A DNA stretch of 64,000 nt, from assembly GCF_047275745.1 (NCBI RefSeq), contig NZ_JBKQWU010000013.1:28667-92666 (forward strand), given 5' to 3'. Under the pieces are notes generated by a model. It did no database searches, was not told where the DNA came from, and was given only the letters and a program-made list of their open reading frames with translations. The position numbers and the translations under genes are program-made. Within the stretch, counting starts at the first letter, position 1. Every line of letters begins with the position of its first letter. The stretch is from Amaricoccus sp047275745. Its GTDB lineage: Bacteria; Pseudomonadota; Alphaproteobacteria; Rhodobacterales; Rhodobacteraceae. This document shows positions 27,456 through 37,300 of this stretch, piece by piece.

Positions 27456-28124
27456 TCACTTCGGACTGGCGGCGGTGGGAACGTATATCAGGCGGACACC
27501 GTTTCCGAAAGAAAACAGCCGCGCCTCGGCATTCCCCGACGAGGCGTCCTCCGGCGCATCCCCGGCGGAGCCCCCCGGCTCGATCCTCAGCGTTCCGGAG
27601 GTGATCTCGCCGAGCGGCCCGCTGGCGGTGACGGACTGGCCGGCTTCGAGCACGCCGCGCGCGAGATCGAGATCCATCGCCTCGGCGCGCATCGCATAGC
27701 CGTCGGAGGTGTCGATCAGCACCGGGCCGCCGAGCGCGATCCGCTGGCTTTCGAGATCGAAGGCGGCCACCGGCGCCGAGACGCGCATCGTGGTCCCGCG
27801 GTCGAAGTCGATCTCTCCCGCGACGCGCGTCATGTCGGCGCGGGTCGGCGGCGCGGCGTCCGGGACCACGCGCTCGGCGGTGAAGCGGAAGCGGTCGTTG
27901 CTCTCGCTCGTCCCGGTCAGGATCGGGCTCGTGACGCTCATCCCCTCGCCGAGCGCCTCCATGTCGCCTTCGGTGAAGCTGATTCCGCCGCCCTGCGGCC
28001 CGTCGTCGGCCGGGATCAGGAACAGCGTGGCAATCATCCCCAGTGCCACGAGCGGCAGGCCGACCTTCAGGACCGCCACGAGGCGGGTGCGGAAGTCCGG
28101 GGCGTGTTCGTGCGGAGGAACCAT
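27456..28124 (-). CDS. lptC: LPS export system protein LptC
   Basis: The 222-residue protein has one N-terminal transmembrane helix (about residues 17-37, KVGLPLVALGMIATLFLIP) and a periplasmic LptC/OstA-like beta domain. LptC passes LPS from LptB2FG to LptA. It starts 11 bases after the kdsD stop and precedes lptA. Similarity among LptC proteins is low, but topology, length and context agree. Confidence 0.9.
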   Translation of the reverse strand: MVPPHEHAPDFRTRLVAVLKVGLPLVALGMIATLFLIPADDGPQGGGISFTEGDMEALGEGMSVTSPILTGTSESNDRFRFTAERVVPDAAPPTRADMTRVAGEIDFDRGTTMRVSAPVAAFDLESQRIALGGPVLIDTSDGYAMRAEAMDLDLARGVLEAGQSVTASGPLGEITSGTLRIEPGGSAGDAPEDASSGNAEARLFSFGNGVRLIYVPTAASPK

Positions 28125-28135
28125 GCGCCCGGGGC

Positions 28136-29128
28136 TCAGGTCACGCCGGCGCGCAGGCAGTCGTGGACGTGCAGGATGCCCGCGGGCGGGGATGGCGCTT
28201 CGCTGGCGACCGGCGTCACGAAGAGGGTCGTGATCTTGCGCGCGTTCATGATGCCGAGCGCCTCCGAGGCGAGGGCGCCGGCGGGGATCGTCAGCGGGTG
28301 GCTGGTCATGACCTCGCTCGCCACGCGGTCGAGCAGGCCCGCCATGTTGCGGCGAAGGTCGCCGTCCGTGATCACGCCGACGAGGGCGCCGCCCGCGTCG
28401 AGCACGCCCGCGACGCCGAACCCCTTGTGGGTGATCTCGATGAGCGCGTCGGACATCGGCGTGTCGAGGCCGATCAGCGGCAGTTCCGCGCCCCTGTGCA
28501 TGAGCTGCTCCACCGTCGCGAGCCGCGCGCCGAGCCGGCCGCCGGGGTGGAAGTCGCGAAAATCCTCGGGCGTGAAGGCGCGATGCTCCATCAGCGCCAC
28601 CGCCATCGCATCGCCGAGCGCCAGCGTCATCGTGGTCGATGTCGTGGGAGCGAGCCCGACGGAACAGGCCTCCGCCTCCGGCGGCAGCAGGAGCCCGACC
28701 GTCGCCTGCCGCATCAGCGTCGATTCCGCCCGGCCGCAGATCGCCACGATCGGAATCTGGAACCGCTTGGCATAGGCGAGCATGTCGGCGAGTTCGGGGG
28801 TCTCGCCGGAATTCGACAGCAGCAGCACCACATCCGCCGCTGTGACCATGCCGAGATCGCCATGACTCGCTTCGGCCGGATGGACGAACATCGCGGGCGT
28901 CCCTGTCGAGGCCAGGGTGGCGGCGATCTTGCGCCCGATATGGCCGGACTTGCCCATTCCGGAGACGATGACCCGCCCCGGCGCGCGCAGGATGGTCCCG
29001 AGCGCCCGGGCGAAATCCGGACCCAGCGTCTCGCCGAGCGCGCCAAGCGCCGCCGCCTCGGTCGCGATGACGCGCCGGCCGGTGGCAATCAGCTTCTGAT
29101 CGTCCGCGGGACGTGATGCGAGGTCCAT
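28136..29128 (-). CDS. kdsD: Arabinose-5-phosphate isomerase KdsD (KpsF/GutQ family)
   Basis: KdsD converts ribulose-5-phosphate to arabinose-5-phosphate, the first step of Kdo synthesis. The 330-residue protein has an N-terminal SIS domain (VIVSGMGKSGHIGRKIAATL, LLLSNSGET) and two C-terminal CBS domains (from about residue 205). The ATG at 29128 gives the usual family length. It heads the kdsD-lptC-lptA-lptB series. Confidence 0.94.
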   Translation of the reverse strand: MDLASRPADDQKLIATGRRVIATEAAALGALGETLGPDFARALGTILRAPGRVIVSGMGKSGHIGRKIAATLASTGTPAMFVHPAEASHGDLGMVTAADVVLLLSNSGETPELADMLAYAKRFQIPIVAICGRAESTLMRQATVGLLLPPEAEACSVGLAPTTSTTMTLALGDAMAVALMEHRAFTPEDFRDFHPGGRLGARLATVEQLMHRGAELPLIGLDTPMSDALIEITHKGFGVAGVLDAGGALVGVITDGDLRRNMAGLLDRVASEVMTSHPLTIPAGALASEALGIMNARKITTLFVTPVASEAPSPPAGILHVHDCLRAGVT

Positions 29129-29154
29129 GGTCTTCCCCGGAAGCGGTCTCCCGT

Positions 29155-29769
29155 TCAGCTGTGGGCGAAGATATCCTGCTCGGGCCAGCCGGCGATGTCG
29201 AGCGCCGCGCGGTGCGGCAGGAAATCGAAACAGGCCTGTGCGAGTTCCCGCCGCCCCTCCCGCGCGAGCCGCGCGTCGAGCGCCGCCTTGAGCCGCCCGA
29301 GGTGGAGCACGTCCGAGGCGGCGTAGTCCATCTGCGCCTGGGTCAGCACCTCCGCGCCCCAGTCGCTCGTCTGCTGCTGCTTCGAGATATCGACATCGAG
29401 CAATTCGCCGAGCAGATACTTGAGCCCGTGGCGGTCGGTATAGGTACGCACGAGCTTCGAGGCGATCTTGGTGCAGTAGACCGGCGCGGTCAGCACACCG
29501 AAGGTCAGGAGCAGCGCGGCGATGTCGAAACGCCCGAAGTGGAAGAGTTTCAGCTGGTCGGGATTGGCCAGCAGCCGGCAGAGGTTCGGCGCTTCGCTCT
29601 GACCCTTGGCGATCTGCACGAGATGCGCGTCGCCGTCGCCGGAGGAGAGCTGCACGAGGCAGAGCCGGTCGCGCTCCGGCACGAGCCCCATCGTCTCGCA
29701 ATCGACCGCCACCTCGGGACCGAGATCGAGCCCATCGGGCAGATCGCCCTTGTAGAGAATAGTCGCCAT
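29155..29769 (-). CDS. Ribonuclease D-like 3'-5' exonuclease
   Basis: The 204-residue DEDDy exonuclease domain has VDCETMGL (Asp-Glu), FHFGRFDIAALL (Asp) and MDYAASDVLHL (Tyr, Asp). It lacks the HRDC domains of classical RNase D, a short form common in alphaproteobacteria. It may trim tRNA 3' ends; a tRNA-Leu gene lies 167 bases upstream on the same strand. It precedes kdsD by 26 bases and is probably co-transcribed with it. Confidence 0.88.
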   Translation of the reverse strand: MATILYKGDLPDGLDLGPEVAVDCETMGLVPERDRLCLVQLSSGDGDAHLVQIAKGQSEAPNLCRLLANPDQLKLFHFGRFDIAALLLTFGVLTAPVYCTKIASKLVRTYTDRHGLKYLLGELLDVDISKQQQTSDWGAEVLTQAQMDYAASDVLHLGRLKAALDARLAREGRRELAQACFDFLPHRAALDIAGWPEQDIFAHS

Positions 29770-29935
29770 GTTCTCGCATCCCCGGCCCAAGCGGCTATCC
29801 GTCTGGTCGAGCGCCGCGCTGTTGTCAATCTTCGCAGAAGGCGGATGGCAACCGGCGGCCTGCGGTGCCGCTCCCGAGACGCGGACCAACCGCGGGGCTC
29901 GGAACCCTCCGGTTTCACAACTGGCGCGGGAAGGA

Positions 29936-30021
29936 TGGTGCCCGGGAGAAGACTCGAACTTCCACGACCGTTAAGTCACTGGTACCTGAAACCAGCGCGT
30001 CTACCATTCCGCCACCCGGGC
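29936..30021 (-). tRNA. tRNA-Leu (anticodon CAG)
   Basis: This 86-base class II tRNA has acceptor arms GCCCGGG / CCCGGGC, an encoded CCA end, a long variable arm and the T-loop GTTCGAGTC. The anticodon loop TTCAGGT between CTGGT and ACCAG gives CAG, which reads the abundant CUG codon. Confidence 0.95.
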
Positions 30022-30299
30022 AGGTGCCGATTGCGGGGCATGTATAGATGCCTCCGCGCGGTGTCAACGGGCAAGCGCGTGCGATGCGCTCCGAGGGTGA
30101 CGGAGAGGCGTGGTCTGTGCGATGCTCGCGCGCAAGGACTCGGGTCGCGCCCCGCGCTGAACCCCCTGCGGGCCCCGCGCCCGGTGGAGACGGATGGCGA
30201 GGCGGGAAAGGCCCGGCGAGACGGCGCGGCGGCATTTGAACCTTGTCCCGCGAAAAATCTGCCTCTATTCCGGATGGTGCGCCGCAAGGAGAATCGAAG

Positions 30300-31304
30300 A
30301 TGTCCCAGCCATTGCCCATTTCGGTGCCCATCGTGACGATCTTCGGCGGTTCCGGCTTCGTCGGCCGCTATATCGCCCAGCGGATGGCGCGCGCCGGATG
30401 GCGCGTGCGGGTCGCGGTGCGCCGGCCGGCCGAGGCGGGTTTCGTCCGTCCCTATGGCGTCGTGGGCCAGGTGGAGCCGATCCAGGCGAACATCCGCGAC
30501 GAGGATTCGACCCGCGCCGCGATCGCCGGCGCGACCGCGGTCGTGAACTGCGTCGGCCTCCTGAACCAGAACGGCAAGCAGACGTTCGACGCGGTGATGG
30601 TGGAAGGCGCCGGCCGGATCGCGCGGATCGCGGCCGAGGAGGGCGCGCAGCGTTTCGTCCATCTCTCGGCGATCGGCGCCGATCCGGAGAGCGACAGCGC
30701 CTATGGCAAGGCGAAGGCCGAGGGCGAGGCGGCGGTTACCGCGGCCTTTCCCGGCGCGGTCATCCTGCGCCCCTCGGTGATCTTCGGCGACGGCGACGGG
30801 TTCTTCCGCAAGTTCGCAGGCATCGCGCGCATGGCGCCGGTCATGCTGGTTCCCGCGCCCAACACGAAATTCCAGCCGGTCTATGTCGACGACGTCGCGG
30901 CCGCCGTCGAGGCGGCGATCACCGGCCCGGGCGCCGAGGGCGTCTACGAACTGGGCGGTCCCAGGGTCGCGTCGCTGAGCCGGCTGGTCCACGACATGCT
31001 CCGGACCATCCGCCGCAAGCGCCTGCTCTTCGCGATGCCGGTCGCGATGGCCTCGCTGCAGGCATGGGGTGGCGACATGGTCCAGAAGCTGAGCGGCGGG
31101 CTCATCAACAACTCGCTGATGACGCGGGACCAGCTCAGGATGCTCGACAAGGACAATGTCGTCTCCGCCGGTGCCAGGGGCTTCGCTGACCTCGGGATCG
31201 AACCGACGCCGATGGAGGCGGTTCTGGACAGTTATCTCTACGTCTATCGTCCGCATGGTCAGTACGACGCGATCCAGGAATCCGCCGAGCGTCTCTGGAA
31301 CTGA
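30300..31304 (+). CDS. NAD(P)-binding protein of the atypical SDR, NDUFA9-like group
   Basis: The 334-residue protein has a Rossmann motif TIFGGSGFVGRYIAQ near residues 11-25, then VVNCVGLLNQNG and the SDR-like segment HLSAIGAD followed by YGKAKAEGE. This pattern matches the bacterial homologues of mitochondrial complex I subunit NDUFA9. The catalytic role is unclear. The ATG at 30300 is preceded by AAGGAGAAT. uppP follows after a 14-base repeated sequence. Confidence 0.85.
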   Translation: MSQPLPISVPIVTIFGGSGFVGRYIAQRMARAGWRVRVAVRRPAEAGFVRPYGVVGQVEPIQANIRDEDSTRAAIAGATAVVNCVGLLNQNGKQTFDAVMVEGAGRIARIAAEEGAQRFVHLSAIGADPESDSAYGKAKAEGEAAVTAAFPGAVILRPSVIFGDGDGFFRKFAGIARMAPVMLVPAPNTKFQPVYVDDVAAAVEAAITGPGAEGVYELGGPRVASLSRLVHDMLRTIRRKRLLFAMPVAMASLQAWGGDMVQKLSGGLINNSLMTRDQLRMLDKDNVVSAGARGFADLGIEPTPMEAVLDSYLYVYRPHGQYDAIQESAERLWN

Positions 31305-31322
31305 TCTGGCGTCTCTGGAACT
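31289..31322. repeat. 14-base direct repeat across the end of the SDR gene
   Basis: GCGTCTCTGGAACT occurs at 31289-31302 (last codons of the SDR gene) and again at 31309-31322 (just before the uppP start), with a 20-base period. It resembles the tandem duplication at the cysQ stop. Confidence 0.85.
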
Positions 31323-31328
31323 CAATTC

Positions 31329-32150
31329 ATGGATCAAAATTCGCTGTTCGTCGCCGCGTTCCTCGGCGTGCTCGAGGGGCTGACCGAGTTCATTCCCGTT
31401 TCCTCGACCGGTCACATCCTGCTCGCGGGTCATTTCCTCGGCTTTCAATCGTCGGGGAAGGCGTTCGAGGTGCTGATCCAGCTCGGCGCGATTCTCGCGA
31501 TCCTGTCGGTCTATGCCTCCCGCCTCCTGAAGATCGCGACGGATGCGCCCCGGGACCCGAAGACACGGCGGTTCATCCTCGCCGTGCTGATCGCCTTCCT
31601 CCCGGCGGTGGTCGTCGGTGTGCTTGCCCATGATTTCATCAAGACGGTGCTCTTCGAGACCCCCTGGCTGATCGCGGTGATGCTGGTGCTCGGCGGCATC
31701 ATCCTCCTGATCGTGGACCGCTTCGCGCCGGAGCCGAAGTATCACGACGTGATGGATTTCCCGCTGCCGCTCGCGTTCAGGATCGGCCTTGTGCAGTGCC
31801 TCGCGATGATCCCGGGCGTCTCGCGCTCGGGTGCCACGATCGTCGGTTCCCTGCTGATGGGGGCGGACAAGCGCGCGGCGGCGGAGTTCTCGTTCTTTCT
31901 GTCCATGCCGACCATGGCGGGCGCTTTCGCGTATGATCTCTTCAAGAATCGCGACGTGCTGACCTGGGACGACGCCACCCTCATCCTGACCGGTTTCGTC
32001 ACCGCCTTTATCGCCGCCGTCTTCGTGGTGCGCCACCTGCTCGATTTCGTGTCGCGCCGGGGCTACGCGGTCTTCGGATGGTGGCGAATCGTCGTCGGAC
32101 TGGTCGCGCTGCTGGCGCTCTGGCTCACCTCCGAGACCGGGATGGCTTGA
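31329..32150 (+). CDS. uppP: Undecaprenyl-diphosphatase UppP (BacA)
   Basis: UppP dephosphorylates undecaprenyl diphosphate to recycle the carrier lipid for peptidoglycan and other polymers; family members also give bacitracin resistance. The 273-residue membrane protein shows EGLTEFIPVSSTGH at residues 15-28 and PGVSRSGATI in the middle, both active-site motifs, and about eight hydrophobic segments. Confidence 0.95.
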   Translation: MDQNSLFVAAFLGVLEGLTEFIPVSSTGHILLAGHFLGFQSSGKAFEVLIQLGAILAILSVYASRLLKIATDAPRDPKTRRFILAVLIAFLPAVVVGVLAHDFIKTVLFETPWLIAVMLVLGGIILLIVDRFAPEPKYHDVMDFPLPLAFRIGLVQCLAMIPGVSRSGATIVGSLLMGADKRAAAEFSFFLSMPTMAGAFAYDLFKNRDVLTWDDATLILTGFVTAFIAAVFVVRHLLDFVSRRGYAVFGWWRIVVGLVALLALWLTSETGMA

Positions 32151-32194
32151 TAGGTCGCTTGAGCTGACCTATCTGGTGCCTATTCCGTGGGCAG

Positions 32195-32222
32195 TTGACG
32201 AACGTGCGGTGCCAAACATAAA
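32195..32222 (+). promoter_or_regulatory. Putative housekeeping promoter before gltD
   Basis: TTGACG (32195-32200), a 16-base spacer and CATAAA (32217-32222) lie in an unusually AT-rich gap between uppP and gltD. The -35 matches well, the -10 moderately. Confidence 0.45.
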
Positions 32223-32227
32223 AACAG

Positions 32228-32242
32228 GTCAGCATAGCTGAC
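32228..32242. promoter_or_regulatory. Inverted repeat GTCAGC-ATA-GCTGAC before gltD
   Basis: A perfect 6-bp dyad with a 3-base centre is followed by TTTT. It falls where transcription from the predicted gltD promoter would begin, so it may be an operator. Alternatively it is a short terminator for uppP. Confidence 0.45.
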
Positions 32243-32316
32243 TTTTCATGGCGGAGCGGATGAAATAGAAATGAGGTAGCGCCCCGACAGGGGCTTGCCG
32301 ACCGTGGGAGAAGTGG

Positions 32317-33753
32317 ATGGCCGAACAGCGAATGCTGAAATTCGTCAAGGTCGCTCGGGACATGCCGTCCAAGAGGCAGGCGGAGGAGCGCCGCGGCGAC
32401 TTCCACGAGATCTACCGGGAATTCGCCGAGGCCAAGGCGGCCGAGCAGGCGAGCCGCTGTTCGCAATGCGGCGTGCCCTACTGCCAGTCGCATTGCCCGC
32501 TTCACAACAACATTCCCGACTGGCTGAAGCTGACCGCCGAGGGGCGCCTGCGCGAAGCCTATGAGCTCAGCCAGGCGACGAATACCTTCCCCGAGATCTG
32601 CGGCCGCATCTGTCCGCAGGACCGGCTCTGCGAAGGCAATTGCGTGATCGAGCAGTCGGGCCACGGCACGGTCACGATCGGCGCGATCGAGAAGTACATC
32701 ACCGATACCGCCTGGGAGGAGGGCTGGGTGCTCCCGGTCACGCCGCTGGCCGAGCGCGAGGAGAGCGTCGGCGTGATCGGCGCGGGACCCGGCGGGCTGG
32801 CCGCGGCCGATGCGCTGCGAAAGGCCGGCTTCAGGGTCACCGTCTACGACCGCCACGACCGCTCCGGCGGCCTGCTCGTCTACGGCATCCCGGGCTTCAA
32901 GCTCGAGAAGGAGGTGGTCGTCCGCCGCAACAAGCAGCTCGCCGATGGCGGGGTCGAGTTCGTGCTGAACTGCGATGTGGGCAAGGACGTGTCCTTCGCA
33001 GATCTCCGCCAGAAGCATGATGCCATCCTGATCGCGACCGGCGTCTACAAGTCGCGCGACCTCGGCGGGCCGGGCAGCGGGCTCAAGGGCATCGTGCGGG
33101 CGATCGACTATCTGACCGCCTCGAACCGCAAGAGTTTCGGCGACGACGTGCCCGAATTCGCGAGCGGGGAGTTGAACGCCGAAGGTCGCCGCGTCGTGGT
33201 GATCGGCGGCGGCGACACGGCGATGGACTGCGTCCGCACCGCGATCCGCCAGGGCGCGACCTCGGTCAAATGCCTCTACCGCCGCGACCGGGCCAACATG
33301 CCGGGCTCGCAGCGCGAGGTCGCGAACGCCGAGGAGGAGGGCGTCGAATTCGCCTGGCTCACCGCGCCGAAGGGTTTCACGGGCGAGGAGGCCGTGGCGG
33401 GGGTCAGGGTCGGGCGGATGCGCCTCGGCGCCCCGGATGCGAGCGGGCGGCAGTCGCCCGAGGAGATCCCGGACGCCGATTACACCGAACCGGCCGAGCT
33501 CGTGATCAAGGCGCTCGGCTTCGAGCCGGAGGAACTGCCGAGGCTCTGGGATGTCGACGGGCTCGAAGTGACGCGTTGGGGCACGGTAAAGGCCGATTTC
33601 ATGACCAAGCAGACCAGCCTCGAAGGCGTCTTCGCGGTCGGCGACATCGTGCGGGGCGCGAGCCTCGTCGTCTGGGCGATCCGCGATGGCCGCGAGGCCG
33701 CCGACAGCATCATCGCGCATCTGAACGCGCAAGCTTCCATCGCGGCGGAGTGA
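32317..33753 (+). CDS. gltD: Glutamate synthase (NADPH) small subunit
   Basis: GltD passes electrons from NADPH through FAD and iron-sulfur clusters to GltB. The 478-residue protein has N-terminal cysteine clusters (CSQCGVPYCQSHCP and CGRICPQDRLCEGNC), an FAD-binding GAGPGGLAAADAL near residue 155 and an NADPH-binding GGGDTAMDC near residue 297. Its partner gltB lies 570 bases downstream, separated by a GFA-family gene. Confidence 0.95.
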   Translation: MAEQRMLKFVKVARDMPSKRQAEERRGDFHEIYREFAEAKAAEQASRCSQCGVPYCQSHCPLHNNIPDWLKLTAEGRLREAYELSQATNTFPEICGRICPQDRLCEGNCVIEQSGHGTVTIGAIEKYITDTAWEEGWVLPVTPLAEREESVGVIGAGPGGLAAADALRKAGFRVTVYDRHDRSGGLLVYGIPGFKLEKEVVVRRNKQLADGGVEFVLNCDVGKDVSFADLRQKHDAILIATGVYKSRDLGGPGSGLKGIVRAIDYLTASNRKSFGDDVPEFASGELNAEGRRVVVIGGGDTAMDCVRTAIRQGATSVKCLYRRDRANMPGSQREVANAEEEGVEFAWLTAPKGFTGEEAVAGVRVGRMRLGAPDASGRQSPEEIPDADYTEPAELVIKALGFEPEELPRLWDVDGLEVTRWGTVKADFMTKQTSLEGVFAVGDIVRGASLVVWAIRDGREAADSIIAHLNAQASIAAE

Positions 33754-33795
33754 GCCGATGCGCGGTGCGTCGAAACAAGCGTGGGGACCACGGAG

Positions 33796-34227
33796 ATGAC
33801 GGGAACCATGAAGGGGCATTGCCTCTGCGGCGCCGTCAGCTTCGAGGCGACGGTCACGAAGGCGGAGTCCGGGGTCTGCCATTGCGAGATGTGCCGCCGC
33901 TGGACGGGCTCAGCGCTGGTGACCGTCTCGATCATGCCGGAGGACATCCGGTTCGAGGGCGCGGAGCATATCCGGGCCTTTACCTCCTCCGACTGGGCGG
34001 AACGGGCCTGGTGCGATCGCTGCGGCAGCACGCTCTACTACCGGCTCACGGTCGATGACTACGGCCCCCGGACCTATGCGATGGCTTTGGGCCTCTTCGA
34101 CGATCCCGACGCCTTCCCGGTCACGGAGGAAATCTTCATCGACCGCAAGACCTCGGCCTACGCGCTCGCCGGAGACCACCGGCGGCTGACCGAGAAGGAA
34201 GTCATGGCGGCGTACGGCGGAAGCTGA
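33796..34227 (+). CDS. GFA family protein (Mss4-like zinc fold)
   Basis: The 143-residue protein carries the GFA zinc ligands: CLCGAV, CHCEMCRR and WCDRCGS. The name comes from a glutathione-dependent formaldehyde-activating enzyme, but most members have no proven activity. The ATG at 33796 follows CGGAG; a second ATG at 33808 is also possible. It lies between gltD and gltB on the same strand and is probably co-transcribed, which does not by itself show a role in nitrogen assimilation. Confidence 0.82.
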   Translation: MTGTMKGHCLCGAVSFEATVTKAESGVCHCEMCRRWTGSALVTVSIMPEDIRFEGAEHIRAFTSSDWAERAWCDRCGSTLYYRLTVDDYGPRTYAMALGLFDDPDAFPVTEEIFIDRKTSAYALAGDHRRLTEKEVMAAYGGS

Positions 34228-34319
34228 CGGCCCTGCCAGACGCGGGGGGACCGCTCCCGCCGTTCTTGAATATCTACCGAAGTCATGGGGGATGCGCCCC
34301 CAAGCCAGGAGAAGCCGCG

Positions 34320-37300
34320 ATGACCGTTTACGATGACGCCTGGGTCGCACGGATGGAGGCGGAATACGCCCGTCTGGAAGCGGAAGGCCTTTACCACCCC
34401 GAGCAGGAGCATGCCTCCTGTGGCGTCGGTCTCGTCGTCGCGATCGACGGCAAGCCGCGCCGGCAGGTGGTCGACAGCGCGCTCAAGGCGCTCTCGTCGA
34501 TCTGGCACCGGGGCGCGGTCGATGCCGATGGCAAGACCGGCGACGGCGCCGGCATCCATGTGCAGATCCCGACCGGCTTCTTCGAGGATCAGGTGCGCCG
34601 CACCGGCCACACGCCGCGGGGCGAGAAGCTCGCCGTCGGCCAGATCTTCCTGCCGCGCAGCGATTTCGGCGCGCAGGAGACCTGCCGGACCATCGTCGAG
34701 ACCGAAGTGCTCCGCATGGGCCACTACATCTACGGCTGGCGCCATGTGCCGCTCGACATCTCCTGTCTCGGGCTGAAGGCCAATGCGACCCGGCCCGAGA
34801 TCGAGCAGATCCTGATCTCGAACGCCAAGGGCGTGGACGAGGAAACCTTCGAGCGCGAGCTCTACGTGATCCGCCGGAGGATCGAGAAGGCCGCAGCCGG
34901 AATCCGCGACTTCTACGTGTGCTCGCTCTCCTGCCGCTCGGTGATCTACAAGGGCATGATGCTTGCCGAGCATGTCTCGGTCTTCTACCCGGACCTGAAG
35001 GACCCGGCCTTCGAGAGCGCCTTCGCGATCTATCACCAGCGCTATTCCACCAACACCTTCCCGCGCTGGTGGCTGGCGCAGCCGTTCCGAATGCTCGCGC
35101 ATAACGGCGAGATCAATACGCTGAAGGGCAATCTCGGCTGGCTCAAGAGCCACGAGATCCGGATGTCGTCGGATTACTTCGGCGACCAGGCGGAGGACAT
35201 CAAGCCGATCGTGCTCGCCGGTTCCTCCGACTCGGCGGCGCTCGACAACGTGTTCGAGGTCTTCGTCCGCGCCGGCCGCACCGCGCCGATGGCGAAGACG
35301 ATGCTGGTGCCCGAGGCCTGGTCCAAGCTCGCGACCAAGATGCCGCAGGCCTGGCTCGACATGTATTCCTATTCCAACGCGGTGATGGAACCCTGGGACG
35401 GCCCGGCGGCACTTGCCATGACCGATGGCCGCTGGGTCTGCGGCGGGCTCGACCGCAACGGCCTCAGGCCGATGCGCTATGTCGTGACCGGCGACGGGCT
35501 CGTGATCGCGGGATCGGAGGCGGGCATGGTCCCGACCGACGAGATGACCGTGCGGGAGAAGGGCGCGCTCGGCCCCGGCCAGATGCTCGCGGTCGACATG
35601 GCCGAGGCGAAGCTCTACCACGACGCGGAGATCAAGGACCTGCTGGCGGCGAGCCAGCCGTTCGGCGACTGGGTCGGCTCGATCACCGATCTCGAGCAGC
35701 TGACCACCGAGGTCGAGGAAAAGCCGATGTTCGACGGCGCCGAATTGCGCCGGCGCCAGATCGCGGCGGGATTCTCGGTCGAGGAACTGGAGGTCGTCGT
35801 CCATGCGATGGCCGAGGACGGCAAGGAAGCCATCGGCTCAATGGGCGACGACACGCCGCCCGCGGTGCTGTCGGGCAAGTACCGGCCGCTCAGCCACTAT
35901 TTCCGCCAGAACTTCAGCCAGGTGACGAACCCGCCGATCGACAGCCTGCGCGAACACCGCGTGATGAGCCTGAAGACGCGGTTCGGCAACCTCAAGAACG
36001 TTCTCGACCAGAACAACGGCCAGACCGAGATCCTGCAGCTCGAAAGCCCATTCGTCTCCAACGCCGCCTTCGATGCGATGGCGAGGCATTTCGGCGAGGC
36101 GGCGACCACGATCGACTGCACCTTCCCGGTCGGCGGCGATCAGACCGAGCTGCAGACCGGCCTCGCGCGGATTCGCTCCGAAGCCGAGGAAGCCGTGCGC
36201 GCCGGTGCGAACCACGTCATCCTGACCGACGAGCATCAGTCGGCGGATCGCGTCGGCATGCCGATGATCCTCGCGACGAGCGCGGTGCATTCCTGGCTCA
36301 CCCGCAAGGGGCTCCGCACCTTCACCTCGCTCAACGTCCGCTCGGCGGAATGCATCGACCCGCATTACTTCGCGGTGCTGATCGGCTCCGGCGCGACCAC
36401 GGTGAACGCCTATCTCGCGCAGGATTCGATCGCCGACCGCATCGCCCGCGGCCTCATCCCGGGCAGCCTGACCGAGGCGACCCGGCGCTTCCGCGAGGCG
36501 GTGGACCAGGGCCTGCTGAAGATCATGTCCAAGATGGGCATCTCGGTGATTTCCTCCTACCGCGGCGGCCTCAACTTCGAGGCGGTCGGCCTCAGCCGTG
36601 CGATGGTGGCGGAGTATTTCCCCGGAATGCTCTCGCGGATCTCGGGCATCGGCGTCTCGGGCGTACAGAAGCAGGTCGAGGGCGTGCATGCGCGTGCCTG
36701 GCTGCGCGGCGACGCGGTTCTGCCGATCGGCGGGCTCTACAAGGCGCGCCGCTCGGGCGAGACCCACGCCTGGGAAGCGCAGGCGATGCATATCCTGCAG
36801 GCGGCCTGCGACAAGGGCTCCTATGATCTCTGGAAGCAGTACTCCAAGGCGATGCAGTCGCGCCCGCCGATCCAGCTGCGCGACCTGCTGGACTTCCAGC
36901 CGAAGACCCCCGCCGTGCCGCTGTCGCAGGTCGAGAGCATCACCGCGATCCGCAAGCGCTTCGTCACGCCGGGCATGTCGCTCGGGGCGCTGGGGCCGGA
37001 GGCGCACAAGACGCTGAACGTCGCGATGAACCGCATCGGCGCGAAATCCGACTCGGGCGAGGGCGGCGAGGACCCGGCGCATTACCTGCCCGAGCCGAAC
37101 GGCGACAACCCCTCGGCGAAGATCAAGCAGGTGGCCTCGGGCCGGTTCGGCGTGACGGCGGATTACCTCAACCACTGCGAGGAACTGGAGATCAAGGTCG
37201 CCCAGGGTGCGAAGCCCGGCGAGGGCGGCCAGCTTCCCGGCATCAAGGTGACAGAGCTCATCGCCCGCCTGCGGCATTCGACGCAGGGCGTGACGCTGAT

